Part shown: positions 7,067-17,390 of the stretch, one piece after another | Layout of the letters: each line of letters opens with the position of its first letter | Numbering within the stretch: position 1 is the stretch's first letter | NCBI RefSeq assembly: GCF_041435115.1 | Contig: NZ_CP108046.1 | Location: forward strand, 6,386,001-6,450,000 | Source: Streptomyces sp. NBC_00289 | GTDB taxonomy: Bacteria > Actinomycetota > Actinomycetes > Streptomycetales > Streptomycetaceae | Direction of reading: 5' to 3' | Length of the DNA: 64,000 nt | Notes under the pieces: model-generated | Database searches by the model: none | Seen by the model: only the letters and a program-made list of their open reading frames with translations | What the model was told of the DNA's origin: nothing | Position numbers and translations under genes: made by a program

Positions 7067-8380
7067 ATGTCCGATCTCACCCCCTCCGGCCTCTCCCGTC
7101 TCGCTCCCAGCCGCCGCGGCCTGCTGAGGGGCATCGGCGGTGCCGCGGTTCTCGGCGCCGGCATACCGCTGCTGAGCGCCTGCGGCGACAGCGGCTCGGC
7201 CAGCGACCCGAAGACCGTCTCCCTCGGGTCGAACTCCTCCGACGCGGTGCCGAAGAAGGCGTTCGCCGAGATCTACGCGGCCTTCACGAAGCAGTCCGGC
7301 ATCAAGGTCGACGTGAACACCAAGGACCACAACACCTTCCAGGAGCAGATCAACTCCTACCTGCAGGGCACGCCCGACGACGTCTTCACCTGGTTCGCCG
7401 GCTACCGGATGCAGTTCTTCGCGGCCAAGAAGCTCGCCACCCCCATCGACGACGTGTGGGCGAAGATCGGGGGCAACTTCCCCGACGCGATGAAGAAGCT
7501 CAGCAAGGGCGAGGACGGCAAGTACTACTTCGTGCCGCTGTACACGTACCCCTGGGCGGTCTTCTACCGCAAGAGCGTCTTCGAGCAGCACGGCTACACC
7601 GTCCCCACCACCTGGGACCAGCTGGTCGCCCTGTCGAAGCAGATGAAGAAGGACGGCCTCGTGCCGATCGCCTTCGGCGACAAGGACGCCTGGCCGGCCA
7701 TGGGCACCTTCGACCAGATCAACTTCCGCCTCAACGGCTACGACTTCCACAAGTCCCTGATGGCGGGCGAGGAGTCGTGGACCGACGCCAAGGTGAAGGC
7801 GGTCTTCGACCACTGGGCCGAGCTGATCCCGTACCACCAGGACGGCTTCATGGGCCGCACCTGGCAGGACGCGGCCCAGACGCTGGTGTCGAAGAAGGCC
7901 GGCATGTACGTGCTGGGCACCTTCGTGGCGCAGCAGTTCACCAACAAGGCCGACGTGGACGACCTCGACTTCTTCGCCTTCCCGGAGATCAACTCCGCGT
8001 ACGGTCAGGACACCGTCGAGGCGCCGACCGACGGCTTCATGCTCAGCAAGGACCCGAAGAACCACGCGGGCTCGGTGAAGCTCCTGGAGTACCTGGGCAC
8101 CCCGGAGGCCGAGGCCGTCTACCTCAAGGCCGACTCGAGCGTCGTCGCCGCCTCCAGCAAGGCCGACACCTCCTCGTACACGGCGCTCCAGAAGAAGGCG
8201 TACACGATGATCAGTGAGGCGAAGAGCCTCACCCAGTTCATGGACCGTGACAGCCGTCCCGACTTCACCTCGACGGTGATGCAGCCCTCCCTGCAGAAGT
8301 TCCTCCAGAACCCCAAGGGCGTGGACAGCCTGCTGGCGTCCATCGAGCGCCAGAAGAAGACGATCTTCGCCTCCTCATGA
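7067..8380 (+). CDS. sugar ABC transporter substrate-binding lipoprotein
   Basis: The protein has 437 residues from ATG 7067, seven bases after CAGGAG. The N-terminus has a twin-arginine motif (SRRGLLRG) and a lipobox LSAC, so it is probably Tat-exported and lipid-anchored outside the membrane. The rest is a type-1 periplasmic-binding fold of the extracellular sugar-binding family (NTFQEQINSYLQGTPDDVFTW is cut here to NTFQEQINSYLQG; then YPWAVFYRKSVFE, PTTWDQLVAL, AMGTFDQINFRLNG). It is the first gene of an operon with two permeases, an alpha-galactosidase remnant and a GH42 beta-galactosidase. A galactoside or galactose-containing oligosaccharide is therefore the likely cargo, by context only. 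There is no ATPase gene in the operon. Confidence 0.9.
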   Translation: MSDLTPSGLSRLAPSRRGLLRGIGGAAVLGAGIPLLSACGDSGSASDPKTVSLGSNSSDAVPKKAFAEIYAAFTKQSGIKVDVNTKDHNTFQEQINSYLQGTPDDVFTWFAGYRMQFFAAKKLATPIDDVWAKIGGNFPDAMKKLSKGEDGKYYFVPLYTYPWAVFYRKSVFEQHGYTVPTTWDQLVALSKQMKKDGLVPIAFGDKDAWPAMGTFDQINFRLNGYDFHKSLMAGEESWTDAKVKAVFDHWAELIPYHQDGFMGRTWQDAAQTLVSKKAGMYVLGTFVAQQFTNKADVDDLDFFAFPEINSAYGQDTVEAPTDGFMLSKDPKNHAGSVKLLEYLGTPEAEAVYLKADSSVVAASSKADTSSYTALQKKAYTMISEAKSLTQFMDRDSRPDFTSTVMQPSLQKFLQNPKGVDSLLASIERQKKTIFASS

Positions 8381-9360
8381 CCACCGACCTCCCCACGCAG
8401 AAGTCCCCGGAGGCGGCCGAGGTGCCGCCTCCGGGCACCGCATCCACGAGCAAGCGGGTCCCGCGGGGTCACCGACGCCTGCTGACCCGCCGCGACCGCA
8501 TCACGCTCGGCCTGATGGCCGGCGTGCCGACGATCCTGCACGTCCTGCTCGTCTGGGTCACCGCCCTGGCCTCGATCGCCCTGGCCTTCACCACCTGGGA
8601 CGGCATCGGCTTCGACGCCATCAAGTGGGTCGGGCTGCAGAACTTCAAGGACCTGTTCAACGACAACCCGCAGTTCTGGCCGGCCCTCCAGCACAACATC
8701 ATCTGGTTCGTCGTGCTCATCGCGATCCCGACCCCGTTCGGTCTGTTCCTGGCCGTGCAGCTGGACAAGAAGATCCGCTTCAGCCGGGTCTACCAGACCG
8801 CCTTCTTCCTGCCCGTCGTGGTGTCGCTGGCGGTCACCGGGTTCGTCTGGCAGCTCATCTACAACCCCGACACGGGCCTGATCAACAGCCTCATCGGGGC
8901 CAACAAGCCCGGCCACTACATCGACTGGATCGGCGACCCGGACCTCAACCTGTGGGCGGTCCTGATCGCCGCCTCCTGGCGGCACACCGGGTACATGATG
9001 ATCCTCTACCTGGCCGGCCTGAAGGGCGTCGATCCGTCCCTGCGCGAGGCCTCCTCGCTGGACGGCGCGAACGAGTGGCAGACGTTCAAGAACGTCATCT
9101 TCCCGACGCTGCGGCCCACCAACACCGTCGTCCTGGTCGTCACCATCATCGAGGCGTTGCGCGCCTTCGACCTGGTGTTCGTCTTCAACAAGGGCGCCCA
9201 GGGCACCGAGCTGCTGTCGATCCTGATCACCAACAACATCATCGGCGAGTCCAGCCGGATCGGCTACGGGTCGGCGATCGCCGTCGTCCTGCTGGTGATC
9301 TCCCTCGTCGTGATCATCCCGTACCTGATCGCGACCTTCCGGAAGGAGCGGCGCGCATGA
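8377..9360 (+). CDS. sugar ABC transporter permease (MalF-like)
   Basis: This is a 327-residue integral membrane protein with about six hydrophobic segments. It has the cytoplasmic EAA loop LREASSLDGANEWQTFKNV (about residues 225-243) that docks to the ATPase. The start ATG 8377 overlaps the stop of the binding-protein gene (ATGA), so translation is coupled. The first ~35 residues are a Pro-rich cytoplasmic tail. It pairs with the next permease. As there is no ATPase here, the pair probably uses the shared sugar-importer ATPase MsiK encoded elsewhere, as established for other Streptomyces importers of this family. Confidence 0.92.
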   Translation: MTTDLPTQKSPEAAEVPPPGTASTSKRVPRGHRRLLTRRDRITLGLMAGVPTILHVLLVWVTALASIALAFTTWDGIGFDAIKWVGLQNFKDLFNDNPQFWPALQHNIIWFVVLIAIPTPFGLFLAVQLDKKIRFSRVYQTAFFLPVVVSLAVTGFVWQLIYNPDTGLINSLIGANKPGHYIDWIGDPDLNLWAVLIAASWRHTGYMMILYLAGLKGVDPSLREASSLDGANEWQTFKNVIFPTLRPTNTVVLVVTIIEALRAFDLVFVFNKGAQGTELLSILITNNIIGESSRIGYGSAIAVVLLVISLVVIIPYLIATFRKERRA

Positions 9361-10250
9361 GCACCTCCACCGTCGCGCTCGGCGCGAAGCAGCGCACCCC
9401 GCTCCGCCCGGCGCGGGTCCTGCTGCACGTCTTCCTCGTCGTCACCTCGCTGGTCTGGCTCGCCCCGCTGCTGTGGGCGGTGTTCGCGGCCCTGCGGCCG
9501 TACGCCGAGACCAGTGACAAGGGCTACGTCTCCTGGCCGGACAAGCTGAGCTTCGACAACTTCACGAACGCGTTCGAGCAGTCCGACATGATGCACTACT
9601 TCGCCAACACGCTGATCATCGCGGTCCCCGCCGTGCTGCTGACGCTGGTGCTGTCGTCGATGGTCGCGTTCTACGTCAGCCGCTTCGACTTCCGGGTCAA
9701 CCTCTTCCTGCTGCTGGTCTTCACGGCGGGCAACCTGCTGCCGCAGCAGGTGATCATCACCCCGCTGTACCGCCTGTATCTGCTCGTGGACCTGCCGGGC
9801 ATCACGGCCAGCGGCAAGCTGTACGACTCCGCGCTCGGCCTGGTCCTCATCCACGTGGCGTTCCAGTCCGGCTTCTGCGCCTTCGTGCTGAGCAACTACA
9901 TGCGCATGCTCCCGCACGAGCTGACCGAGGCCGCGCTGGTCGACGGCGCCTCGGTGTGGCGGATGTACTGGCAGATCGTCCTGCCCCTGTGCAAGCCCGC
10001 GATGGCGGCCCTGGGCACCCTCCTCTCGATCTGGATCTACAACGACTTCTTCTGGGCCATCGTGCTGATCTCCACCGGCGAGAACATGCCGATCACCTCG
10101 GCGCTGAACAACCTCTCCGGCCAGTACTTCACCGACCCCAACCTGGTCGCCGCCGGCGCCCTGCTCACCGCGATCCCGACGCTGATCGTGTACTTCGCGC
10201 TGCAGCGGCAGTTCGTCAGCGGCCTGACGCTGGGAGCCAACAAGGGCTGA
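9357..10250 (+). CDS. sugar ABC transporter permease (MalG-like)
   Basis: The protein has 297 residues, six predicted membrane helices and the EAA loop LTEAALVDGASVWRMYWQIV. The start ATG 9357 overlaps the previous stop codon (ATGA). It forms the second half of the channel with the preceding MalF-like permease. Its end is followed after 52 bases by the alpha-galactosidase remnant, so the whole group 7067-12620 reads as one operon. Confidence 0.92.
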   Translation: MSTSTVALGAKQRTPLRPARVLLHVFLVVTSLVWLAPLLWAVFAALRPYAETSDKGYVSWPDKLSFDNFTNAFEQSDMMHYFANTLIIAVPAVLLTLVLSSMVAFYVSRFDFRVNLFLLLVFTAGNLLPQQVIITPLYRLYLLVDLPGITASGKLYDSALGLVLIHVAFQSGFCAFVLSNYMRMLPHELTEAALVDGASVWRMYWQIVLPLCKPAMAALGTLLSIWIYNDFFWAIVLISTGENMPITSALNNLSGQYFTDPNLVAAGALLTAIPTLIVYFALQRQFVSGLTLGANKG

Positions 10251-10302
10251 CCGGTCCCGTCGACCAGGCCGGACCAGCCCCCTTTTGTGAAAGAGAACCA
10301 CC

Positions 10303-10620
10303 GTGCCCCACCCGTTCACGCCGCTGGCCTCCGTGCCGGTGGACCACCGCACCGCCCGCGTCCACGAGGCCGGCGACTACAGCCAGCCCGGCCAGGACCC
10401 GGCCGAGTTCACCGGCGCCGGCCGCCAGTGGCAGCACGGCCGCCTCTGGGTCAACGACCCCGACTGCCTGATGGCCCGCCCGGCGGTGGAGACCCGCGAA
10501 CGCTGGGCCGCGCACGTCGAGGCGACCGGTGGCCTGATGGCCTCCAGCGACCGCCTGCTGTCCCTCGACGCCTGGGGCGTCACCACAACCCGACGCCTTC
10601 TTGGGGGAGTTGACCAGTGA
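10303..10620 (+). pseudogene. internally deleted alpha-galactosidase remnant
   Basis: This 105-residue reading frame starts at GTG 10303. Its first ~25 residues (PLASVPVDHRTARVHEAG) look like the N-terminus of a GH36/GH27-type alpha-galactosidase. From ~45 on it looks like the family's C-terminal barrel region: RLWVNDPDCLMARP, then TRERWAAHVEATGGLM and ASSDRLLSLDAWG. A complete enzyme would need several hundred residues between these parts, including both catalytic Asp residues. None are present. The join falls around DYSQPGQDPAEF and stays in frame. The stop codon overlaps the GTG start of the GH42 gene (GTGA), so its translation may still drive GH42 expression. The alternative is a genuine small protein, which I think less likely. 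Confidence 0.6.
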
Positions 10621-12620
10621 GCCGCAGCCTCTCCGTTCCCGGCATCGCGTACGGCGGGGACTACAACCCCGAGCAGTGGCCCGAGGAGGTCTGGGCCGAG
10701 GACGTACGCCTGATGCGTGAGGCCGGCGTGACCATGGTCAGCGTCGGCATCTTCTCCTGGGCGCTGCTCGAACCGTCCGAGGGCGTCTACGACTTCTCCC
10801 GCATGGACCGCGTCCTGGACCTGCTCCACGCGAACGGCATAGCCGCCGACCTGGCGACCCCGACCGCCGCGCCCCCCGCCTGGTTCTTCCGGGCACACCC
10901 CGAGGCCCTGCCCGTCGACCACGACGGCCGCACCCTCTCCTACGGCAGCCGCCAGACGTTCTGCCCGAGCAGCCCCGCCTACCGCGCGGCGGCCCTGCGG
11001 ATCGCCGGCGAACTGGCCCGGCGGTACGCGGACCACCCGGCCGTGGTGATGTGGCACGTCCACAACGAGTACGGCTGCCACAACGCCGAGTGCCACTGCG
11101 ACACCAGCGCGGCCGCCTTCCGGGTGTGGCTGCGCGCCCGGTACGAGAACCTGGACGCGCTCAACGACGCCTGGGGCACCGCCTTCTGGAGCCAGTGGTA
11201 CTACGACTGGGACGAGATCATCCCGCCGCGCTCGACGGGCGCGGTCCCCAACCCGACCCACCGGCTCGACTGGCGCCGCTTCTGCAGCGACGCCCTGCTG
11301 TCGCTGTACGAGGCGGAGCGGGGCGTCCTGCGGAAGGCGGCACCCGCGCAGCCCGCGACCACCAACTTCATGGTGGGGCACAGCTTCGACGCGCTGGACT
11401 ACTGGCGCTGGGCCCCAGAGCTGGACATCGTCTCCAACGACCACTACCTGCGCTCCACGGACCCGGAGTCACAGATCGACATCGCGCTCAGCGGCGACCT
11501 GGTCCGCTCCCTCGCCGGCGGCCGCCCCTGGTTCCTGATGGAGCACTCCACCGGCGCGGTCAACTGGCAGCCGGTCAACCGGGCCAAGAACCCGAGGGAG
11601 TTGCGCCGCAACGCCCTCGCCCACGTGGCGCGCGGCGCCGACGGCATCGCCTACTTCCAGTGGCGGGCGGCGAAGGCGGGCGCCGAGCAGTGGCACTCGG
11701 CGATGCTGCCGCACGCCGGTACGGACAGCCGGATCTGGCAGGACGTCGTCGCACTGGGCGCGGACCTGAAGGCCCTGGCCGAGGTGCGGGGCAGCACGGC
11801 CGCGGCCGAGGTGGCGGTGGTGTGGGACTGGGACGCCAAGTGGGCCCTGGAACTGCCCTCCCAGCCCAGCGACCAGGTCCGTCACCTCGACCTGGTCCGG
11901 TCCTGGTACGAGCCGTTGTGGCGCTCGGGCATCGCGGTCGACTTCGTCCGCCCGGACGCCGACCTGTCCTCGTACCGCCTGGTCCTGGCGCCCAGCCTGT
12001 ACCTCGTCGACGACGAGTCCGCGGCGAACCTCACCGACTTCGCGGCCCGCGGCGGCACGCTCGCGGTGGGCTTCCACAGCGGCGCGGTCGACGAGAACTG
12101 CCATGTCCGGCTGGGCGGTTACCCGGGCGCGTTCCGTGAGGCGCTCGGCGTCCGCACCGACGAACTGTTCCCGCTGCTGCCGGGTGAGAAGGCGGACCTG
12201 ACCGGAGGCGGTACGGCGTCGCTGTGGACGGAGCGGGTACGCCTGGCGGGCGCGCGGGCCGTCACCTCCTACACCTCCGGCCCGCTGCCCGGCGTACCGG
12301 CGGTGACCCGGCACGCGTACGGGACCGGCACCGCCTGGTACGTGGCGACGCTCCCCGACGCCGGCACGCTCGCCGCACTCCTGGACCGGGTCTGCGCCGA
12401 GGCGGGAGTGGCGTCGGTCCGTGTCACACCGGAGGGCGTGGAGGCCGTGCTGCGGCGGGGCGAGGCGGCCGACTACCTCTTCCTCGTCGACCACCGGGGA
12501 GCCGGTGCCGAGGTTCCGGTCGCCGCCGACGCCGTCGAACTCCTCACGGGCGAGCCCCTGAAGGGCGGCACGGTCACCGTGCCACCGGGGGGTGTCGTGG
12601 TCGTCCGGGAGCCGCGCTGA
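10617..12620 (+). CDS. GH42 beta-galactosidase
   Basis: The protein has 667 residues with a GH42 barrel. The N-terminus GGDYNPEQWPEEVW is typical of the family. The acid/base is E151 in WHVHNEYGCH and the nucleophile E309 in PWFLMEHSTGAVNW. The Cys-rich YGCHNAECHCD segment corresponds to the zinc site of many GH42 enzymes. A trimerisation domain (~390-590) and a small C-terminal beta domain complete the usual length. There is no signal peptide, so it acts in the cytoplasm on imported galactosides. The GTG start at 10617 overlaps the stop of the alpha-galactosidase remnant. As the last gene of the ABC operon it is followed by a hairpin terminator. Confidence 0.93.
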   Translation: MSRSLSVPGIAYGGDYNPEQWPEEVWAEDVRLMREAGVTMVSVGIFSWALLEPSEGVYDFSRMDRVLDLLHANGIAADLATPTAAPPAWFFRAHPEALPVDHDGRTLSYGSRQTFCPSSPAYRAAALRIAGELARRYADHPAVVMWHVHNEYGCHNAECHCDTSAAAFRVWLRARYENLDALNDAWGTAFWSQWYYDWDEIIPPRSTGAVPNPTHRLDWRRFCSDALLSLYEAERGVLRKAAPAQPATTNFMVGHSFDALDYWRWAPELDIVSNDHYLRSTDPESQIDIALSGDLVRSLAGGRPWFLMEHSTGAVNWQPVNRAKNPRELRRNALAHVARGADGIAYFQWRAAKAGAEQWHSAMLPHAGTDSRIWQDVVALGADLKALAEVRGSTAAAEVAVVWDWDAKWALELPSQPSDQVRHLDLVRSWYEPLWRSGIAVDFVRPDADLSSYRLVLAPSLYLVDDESAANLTDFAARGGTLAVGFHSGAVDENCHVRLGGYPGAFREALGVRTDELFPLLPGEKADLTGGGTASLWTERVRLAGARAVTSYTSGPLPGVPAVTRHAYGTGTAWYVATLPDAGTLAALLDRVCAEAGVASVRVTPEGVEAVLRRGEAADYLFLVDHRGAGAEVPVAADAVELLTGEPLKGGTVTVPPGGVVVVREPR

Positions 12621-12644
12621 CCCGAGCGACCCGAAGGGGGACAT

Positions 12645-12673
12645 AGGCCCTCTTGCCGCCCGGTTGAGGGCCT
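12645..12673 (+). terminator. hairpin after GH42
   Basis: AGGCCCTC (12645-12652) pairs perfectly with GAGGGCCT (12666-12673) across a 13-base loop, 25 bases after the GH42 stop codon. No T-run follows, as is common in Streptomyces. Confidence 0.55.
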
Positions 12674-12724
12674 CCTACCCTGCTCTTCCCATATGCGTCA
12701 TCCGTCGACGAGGGGGAGGCGGCG

Positions 12725-13822
12725 TTGCCCACGGCACCGTCCCGTGAAGAGATGCTCCAAGCCGTCGAGGAAAAGGCCGCCCGGTACGGCGTCCACACCT
12801 CCCTCTCCGCTCCGGGCGCGGCCTACCTGGTCTGGCAGTCGGTGTTCGAGTGCCGGGTCGTGCGCTCCATCCGCAGCGAGGAGGAGACGGCGAAGCGGGT
12901 CAAGGGCCGGCCGAAGGGCATCGCGGGCCGGCCGACGTACACCGACCTCGCCGGCCACCCCGTCGAACCGCCCGCCGACCCCGCGAACTCCGGGCGGGTC
13001 GAGCTCGTCAAGGACGGTTCGCTCGGCGAGGAGTCCTGCGGTGACTGCGTCGAGGGCAGGAAGGACTGCCCGGTGTGCGAGGGGCAGGGCGGGCGTCAGT
13101 GCGCCCGCTACGTCGAGTGCGAGACCTGCCACGGCGGTCCCGACGCCTGCTGGGAGTGCAACGGCACCGGCCACCCGCGCACCCGCCGGGCCCGGACCAC
13201 GGCCCGGCCGCGCCCCCAGGGCGCGGAGCAGCGTGCCGCGTGCAGACGGTGCAAGCGGGCGGACGTGGCCTGCCCGACGTGTCTCGGGCAGCGCGAACGG
13301 GAGTGCGTGACGTGCCGGGCGAAGGGGTTCGTCACCTGCCAGACCTGCAAGGGCGCCAAACGCGTGCGGGACGAGGCGTGCGGCGGCACCGGCCTGTTCA
13401 CCGTGTGGACCGAGGGGGCCGTCATCCACACCCCGGACCGCGACGAGGTGAGGCGGCCCGCCCCGCTGGCCCTGAAACTCCGGACGGACGCCAACGGCGC
13501 CTGGAGCGGAAGCCGTATGACGGGTGTCGGCGAGGAACTCCCGGACTACCTGGAGGACGCCCACCGCAAGGCGATCGTCCCCCGCCTGGCCGCCAAGGAG
13601 CGCGAGGTACGCCGCCACGTCACGCTCCGCTACCTGCCGCTGGCCCGCGTCGAGGTCCACGCCGACCCGGACCGCGTCTACTACGCCTTCCCCGGTCCCG
13701 CCGGCATCGAGGTCCAGGGCCTCCCCTCGAAACGGCGCGTCGCGCACCTCACCGCCCTCACGTCGGCGGCCCTCGCGCTGGTCGCCCTCGTCACCGTGGT
13801 GGCCGTGTTCGTCGTGCGGTGA
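12725..13822 (+). CDS. cysteine-rich DnaJ-zinc-finger-like tail-anchored membrane protein
   Basis: The protein has 365 residues, starting at TTG 12725 behind a strong AGGGGGAGG site. Residues ~100-225 hold many CxxC motifs in series (CGDC, CPVC, CETC, CWEC, then CRRC, CPTC, CVTC, CQTC), spaced like the zinc-binding repeats of DnaJ. No J domain is present. An Arg-rich insert (RTRRARTTARPRPQ) splits the repeats. The C-terminal ~25 residues form one hydrophobic helix ending at the last residues (ALVALVTVVAVFVVR), so the protein looks tail-anchored with a cytoplasmic zinc module. It stands alone between the GH42 operon and the convergent bglC. Possible roles are redox or protein quality control at the membrane. 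Function unknown. Confidence 0.78.
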   Translation: MPTAPSREEMLQAVEEKAARYGVHTSLSAPGAAYLVWQSVFECRVVRSIRSEEETAKRVKGRPKGIAGRPTYTDLAGHPVEPPADPANSGRVELVKDGSLGEESCGDCVEGRKDCPVCEGQGGRQCARYVECETCHGGPDACWECNGTGHPRTRRARTTARPRPQGAEQRAACRRCKRADVACPTCLGQRERECVTCRAKGFVTCQTCKGAKRVRDEACGGTGLFTVWTEGAVIHTPDRDEVRRPAPLALKLRTDANGAWSGSRMTGVGEELPDYLEDAHRKAIVPRLAAKEREVRRHVTLRYLPLARVEVHADPDRVYYAFPGPAGIEVQGLPSKRRVAHLTALTSAALALVALVTVVAVFVVR

Positions 13823-13848
13823 CCGCCGCCCGCCGCGCCGCGCACAGC

Positions 13849-13883
13849 GGGGCGCGGCACGCCCCCACGACGTGCCGCGCCCC
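13849..13883. terminator. bidirectional terminator between convergent genes
   Basis: GGGGCGCGGCACG (13849-13861) pairs perfectly over 13 bp with CGTGCCGCGCCCC (13871-13883), followed by TTT on the plus strand. It serves the Cys-rich protein gene on one side and bglC on the other. Confidence 0.8.
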
Positions 13884-13907
13884 TTTCCCCGTCCCCGGGT
13901 CGGGTGG

Positions 13908-15343
<1,436 letters not shown>

Positions 15344-15344
<1 letters not shown>

Positions 15345-15357
15345 GAAAGCGCTCCCA
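15344..15357 (-). promoter_or_regulatory. CebR operator overlapping the bglC start
   Basis: On the minus strand the sequence is TGGGAGCGCTTTCA, 12 of 14 identical to the perfect palindrome upstream of cebE (TGGGAGCGCTCCCA). Its last base is the A of the bglC start codon, and its GGGAG is the only plausible ribosome site. Repressor binding here would block transcription through the start. Confidence 0.75.
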
Positions 15358-15447
15358 TAGGAGGTCGTGAAGACCGACGGATGAGGGGAGGAAAGGGGAA
15401 GGAGAGGCCGGGGCGGCGGTGACCCGGCCCCCTCCGGGAAGCAGGGC

Positions 15448-16359
15448 TCAGCCCTTGACGGCGCCCTGCATGATGCCGCCCACGATCTGCTTACCGAAGA
15501 TCGCGAAGACCAGCAGCAGCGGCAGCGTGCCCAGCAGCGCGCCCGCCATGATCAGGGACTGGTCGGGCGTGTATCCGCGGCCCAGTCCCGCGACCGCCAC
15601 CTGCACGGTCGGGTTGCCGGTCTGGCTCAGCACCAGGAACGGCCACAGGAAGTCGTTCCACGTCTGGACGAACATCAGCATGCCGAGCACCGACATCGCG
15701 GGGCGCGCCGCGGGGAACACCACGTGCCACACCACCCGCCAGCTGCTCGCGCCGTCCACCCGGGCCGCCTCGATGATCTCGTCGGGCAGCGCCTGGATCA
15801 GGTACTGCCGCATGAAGAACACACCGAACGCGCTCACCAGCGAGGGCAGGATCACCGCCTGGAGCTGGTCCGTCCACTCCAGCTTGGCGACCATCATGTA
15901 CAGCGGGATCACGCTCAGCTGCGGCGGCACCATCATCGTGCCGATCACGATCAGCATCAGCGCGCCGCGGCCTCGGAAGCGCAGCTTGGCGAAGGCGAAC
16001 CCGGCGATCGTCGACAGGAACACGACGGTCGCCGCCGAAGTCCCCGCCACGATCGTGGTGTTGACGAATGCCTTGCCCAGATTGGCGTCGTTCCAGGCGA
16101 TGTCGAGATTGCGGAAGAGGTTCGAACCGAACCAGAACGGCGGCGGAGTCTGCGCCAGCCGGTTGTTGTCGCGGGAGGCGGCGATCGCCGTCCACACCAG
16201 TGGGAACAGCGAACCGATGGTGAACAGGCCCAGGATGATGTAGGCGATCGGGCCACCGTGCAGTTGCCCGCCGGCCCGCGCGGACTTCGGGCGGCGCACC
16301 CGCCGGGCCGCCGGTACGGCGTCCTCGGGCGGTGCGGCGGTCGTGGTCGTCGTCGTCAC
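15448..16359 (-). CDS. cebG: cellobiose/cellotriose ABC permease CebG
   Basis: This 303-residue protein has six hydrophobic helices and the EAA loop [20 protein letters not shown] that contacts the ATPase. The start is GTG 16359, eleven bases after the cebF stop codon. The N-terminus is a Thr/Ala/Pro-rich cytoplasmic tail. It is the MalG-like partner of CebF. The operon has no ATPase gene, in line with the use of MsiK by this family. Confidence 0.92.
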   Translation of the reverse strand: MTTTTTTAAPPEDAVPAARRVRRPKSARAGGQLHGGPIAYIILGLFTIGSLFPLVWTAIAASRDNNRLAQTPPPFWFGSNLFRNLDIAWNDANLGKAFVNTTIVAGTSAATVVFLSTIAGFAFAKLRFRGRGALMLIVIGTMMVPPQLSVIPLYMMVAKLEWTDQLQAVILPSLVSAFGVFFMRQYLIQALPDEIIEAARVDGASSWRVVWHVVFPAARPAMSVLGMLMFVQTWNDFLWPFLVLSQTGNPTVQVAVAGLGRGYTPDQSLIMAGALLGTLPLLLVFAIFGKQIVGGIMQGAVKG

Positions 16360-16370
16360 GGCCGGTACTC

Positions 16371-17390
16371 CTAACTACTGGCGCGCAGCCGGCGCGAGAT
16401 GACGTAGTTGACGATGCCGACCACGATCAGGATCAGGAACATCGTCCAGGCGATCGCCGAGGCCCGGCCCAGGTGCTGGTTCACCCAGCCCTGCTCGTAC
16501 AGGTACAGGCCCAGCGTCTGGAACTGGTGCTCCGCGCCGCCCGACGCGCCCTTGTTGGCGTCGAAGAGCAGCGGTTCACCGAAGACCTGGCTGGCACCGA
16601 TCGTCGAGACGACGACGGTGAACAGGATCGTCGGACGCAGCGACGGCAGCGTCACGTGGAGGAACTGCCGCCAGCGGCTCGCGCCGTCCAGCGCCGCCGA
16701 CTCGTACAGGTCGTGCGGGATCGCCTGCATCGCGGCCAGGTAGATCAGCGCGTTGTAGCCCGTCCACCGCCAGATGACGATCGACGAGACCGCGATCTGC
16801 GACGGCCACTTGTCGGACTGCCAGTCGATGGCGTCGACGCCCACGAAGTGCAGCGCCCAGTTGATCATGCCGTAGTCGCGCCCGAAGAGCAGCACGAAGA
16901 CCAGCGAGGCGGCCGCGATCGACGTCGCGTACGGCGTGAGCATCGCGACCCGGTAGAAGGTCGAGGCGCGCAGCTTGTAGTTGAGGATGTGGGCCAGGCC
17001 CATCGCCATCAGCAGCTGCGGAACGGTCGAGATGATCCCGATGGTGAGGGTGTTCCTCGCCGCGTTCCAGAAGAAGTCGTCGTCGAAGATGCGCGTGTAG
17101 TTGCGCATCCCGACCCACGTCATGTCGGTCGGCGCGGTCAGCTCCACCTGGTGCAGCGACGCCCAGCCCGTGTAGATCAGCGGGAACAGGCCGAACGCGA
17201 GGAACAGCAGGAAGAACGGCGAGACGAAGGCGTACGGGCTCCAGCGCATGTCCCGCTGCCAGCGGCGGGACAGCCGGGCCCGGTGCCGCGTCTCCGTGTC
17301 CGTGGGTACCGCGGGCGGGCGGCCCGGGGCCGCGCCCCCCTCCTTGGCGGGGGGCGCGGCGGTGTCGTGGCGGGTGGCCATACGGGTCAC
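16371..17390 (-). CDS. cebF: cellobiose/cellotriose ABC permease CebF
   Basis: The protein has 339 residues from GTG 17390, which overlaps the cebE stop codon (GTGA); an in-frame ATG three codons later (17381) is an alternative. The hydrophobic part (from ~55) has six membrane segments and the EAA loop DLYESAALDGASRWRQFLHV. It is the MalF-like half of the channel. The ~50-residue N-terminal tail is rich in Pro/Ala/Gly and charged residues. Confidence 0.92.
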   Translation of the reverse strand: MTRMATRHDTAAPPAKEGGAAPGRPPAVPTDTETRHRARLSRRWQRDMRWSPYAFVSPFFLLFLAFGLFPLIYTGWASLHQVELTAPTDMTWVGMRNYTRIFDDDFFWNAARNTLTIGIISTVPQLLMAMGLAHILNYKLRASTFYRVAMLTPYATSIAAASLVFVLLFGRDYGMINWALHFVGVDAIDWQSDKWPSQIAVSSIVIWRWTGYNALIYLAAMQAIPHDLYESAALDGASRWRQFLHVTLPSLRPTILFTVVVSTIGASQVFGEPLLFDANKGASGGAEHQFQTLGLYLYEQGWVNQHLGRASAIAWTMFLILIVVGIVNYVISRRLRASS

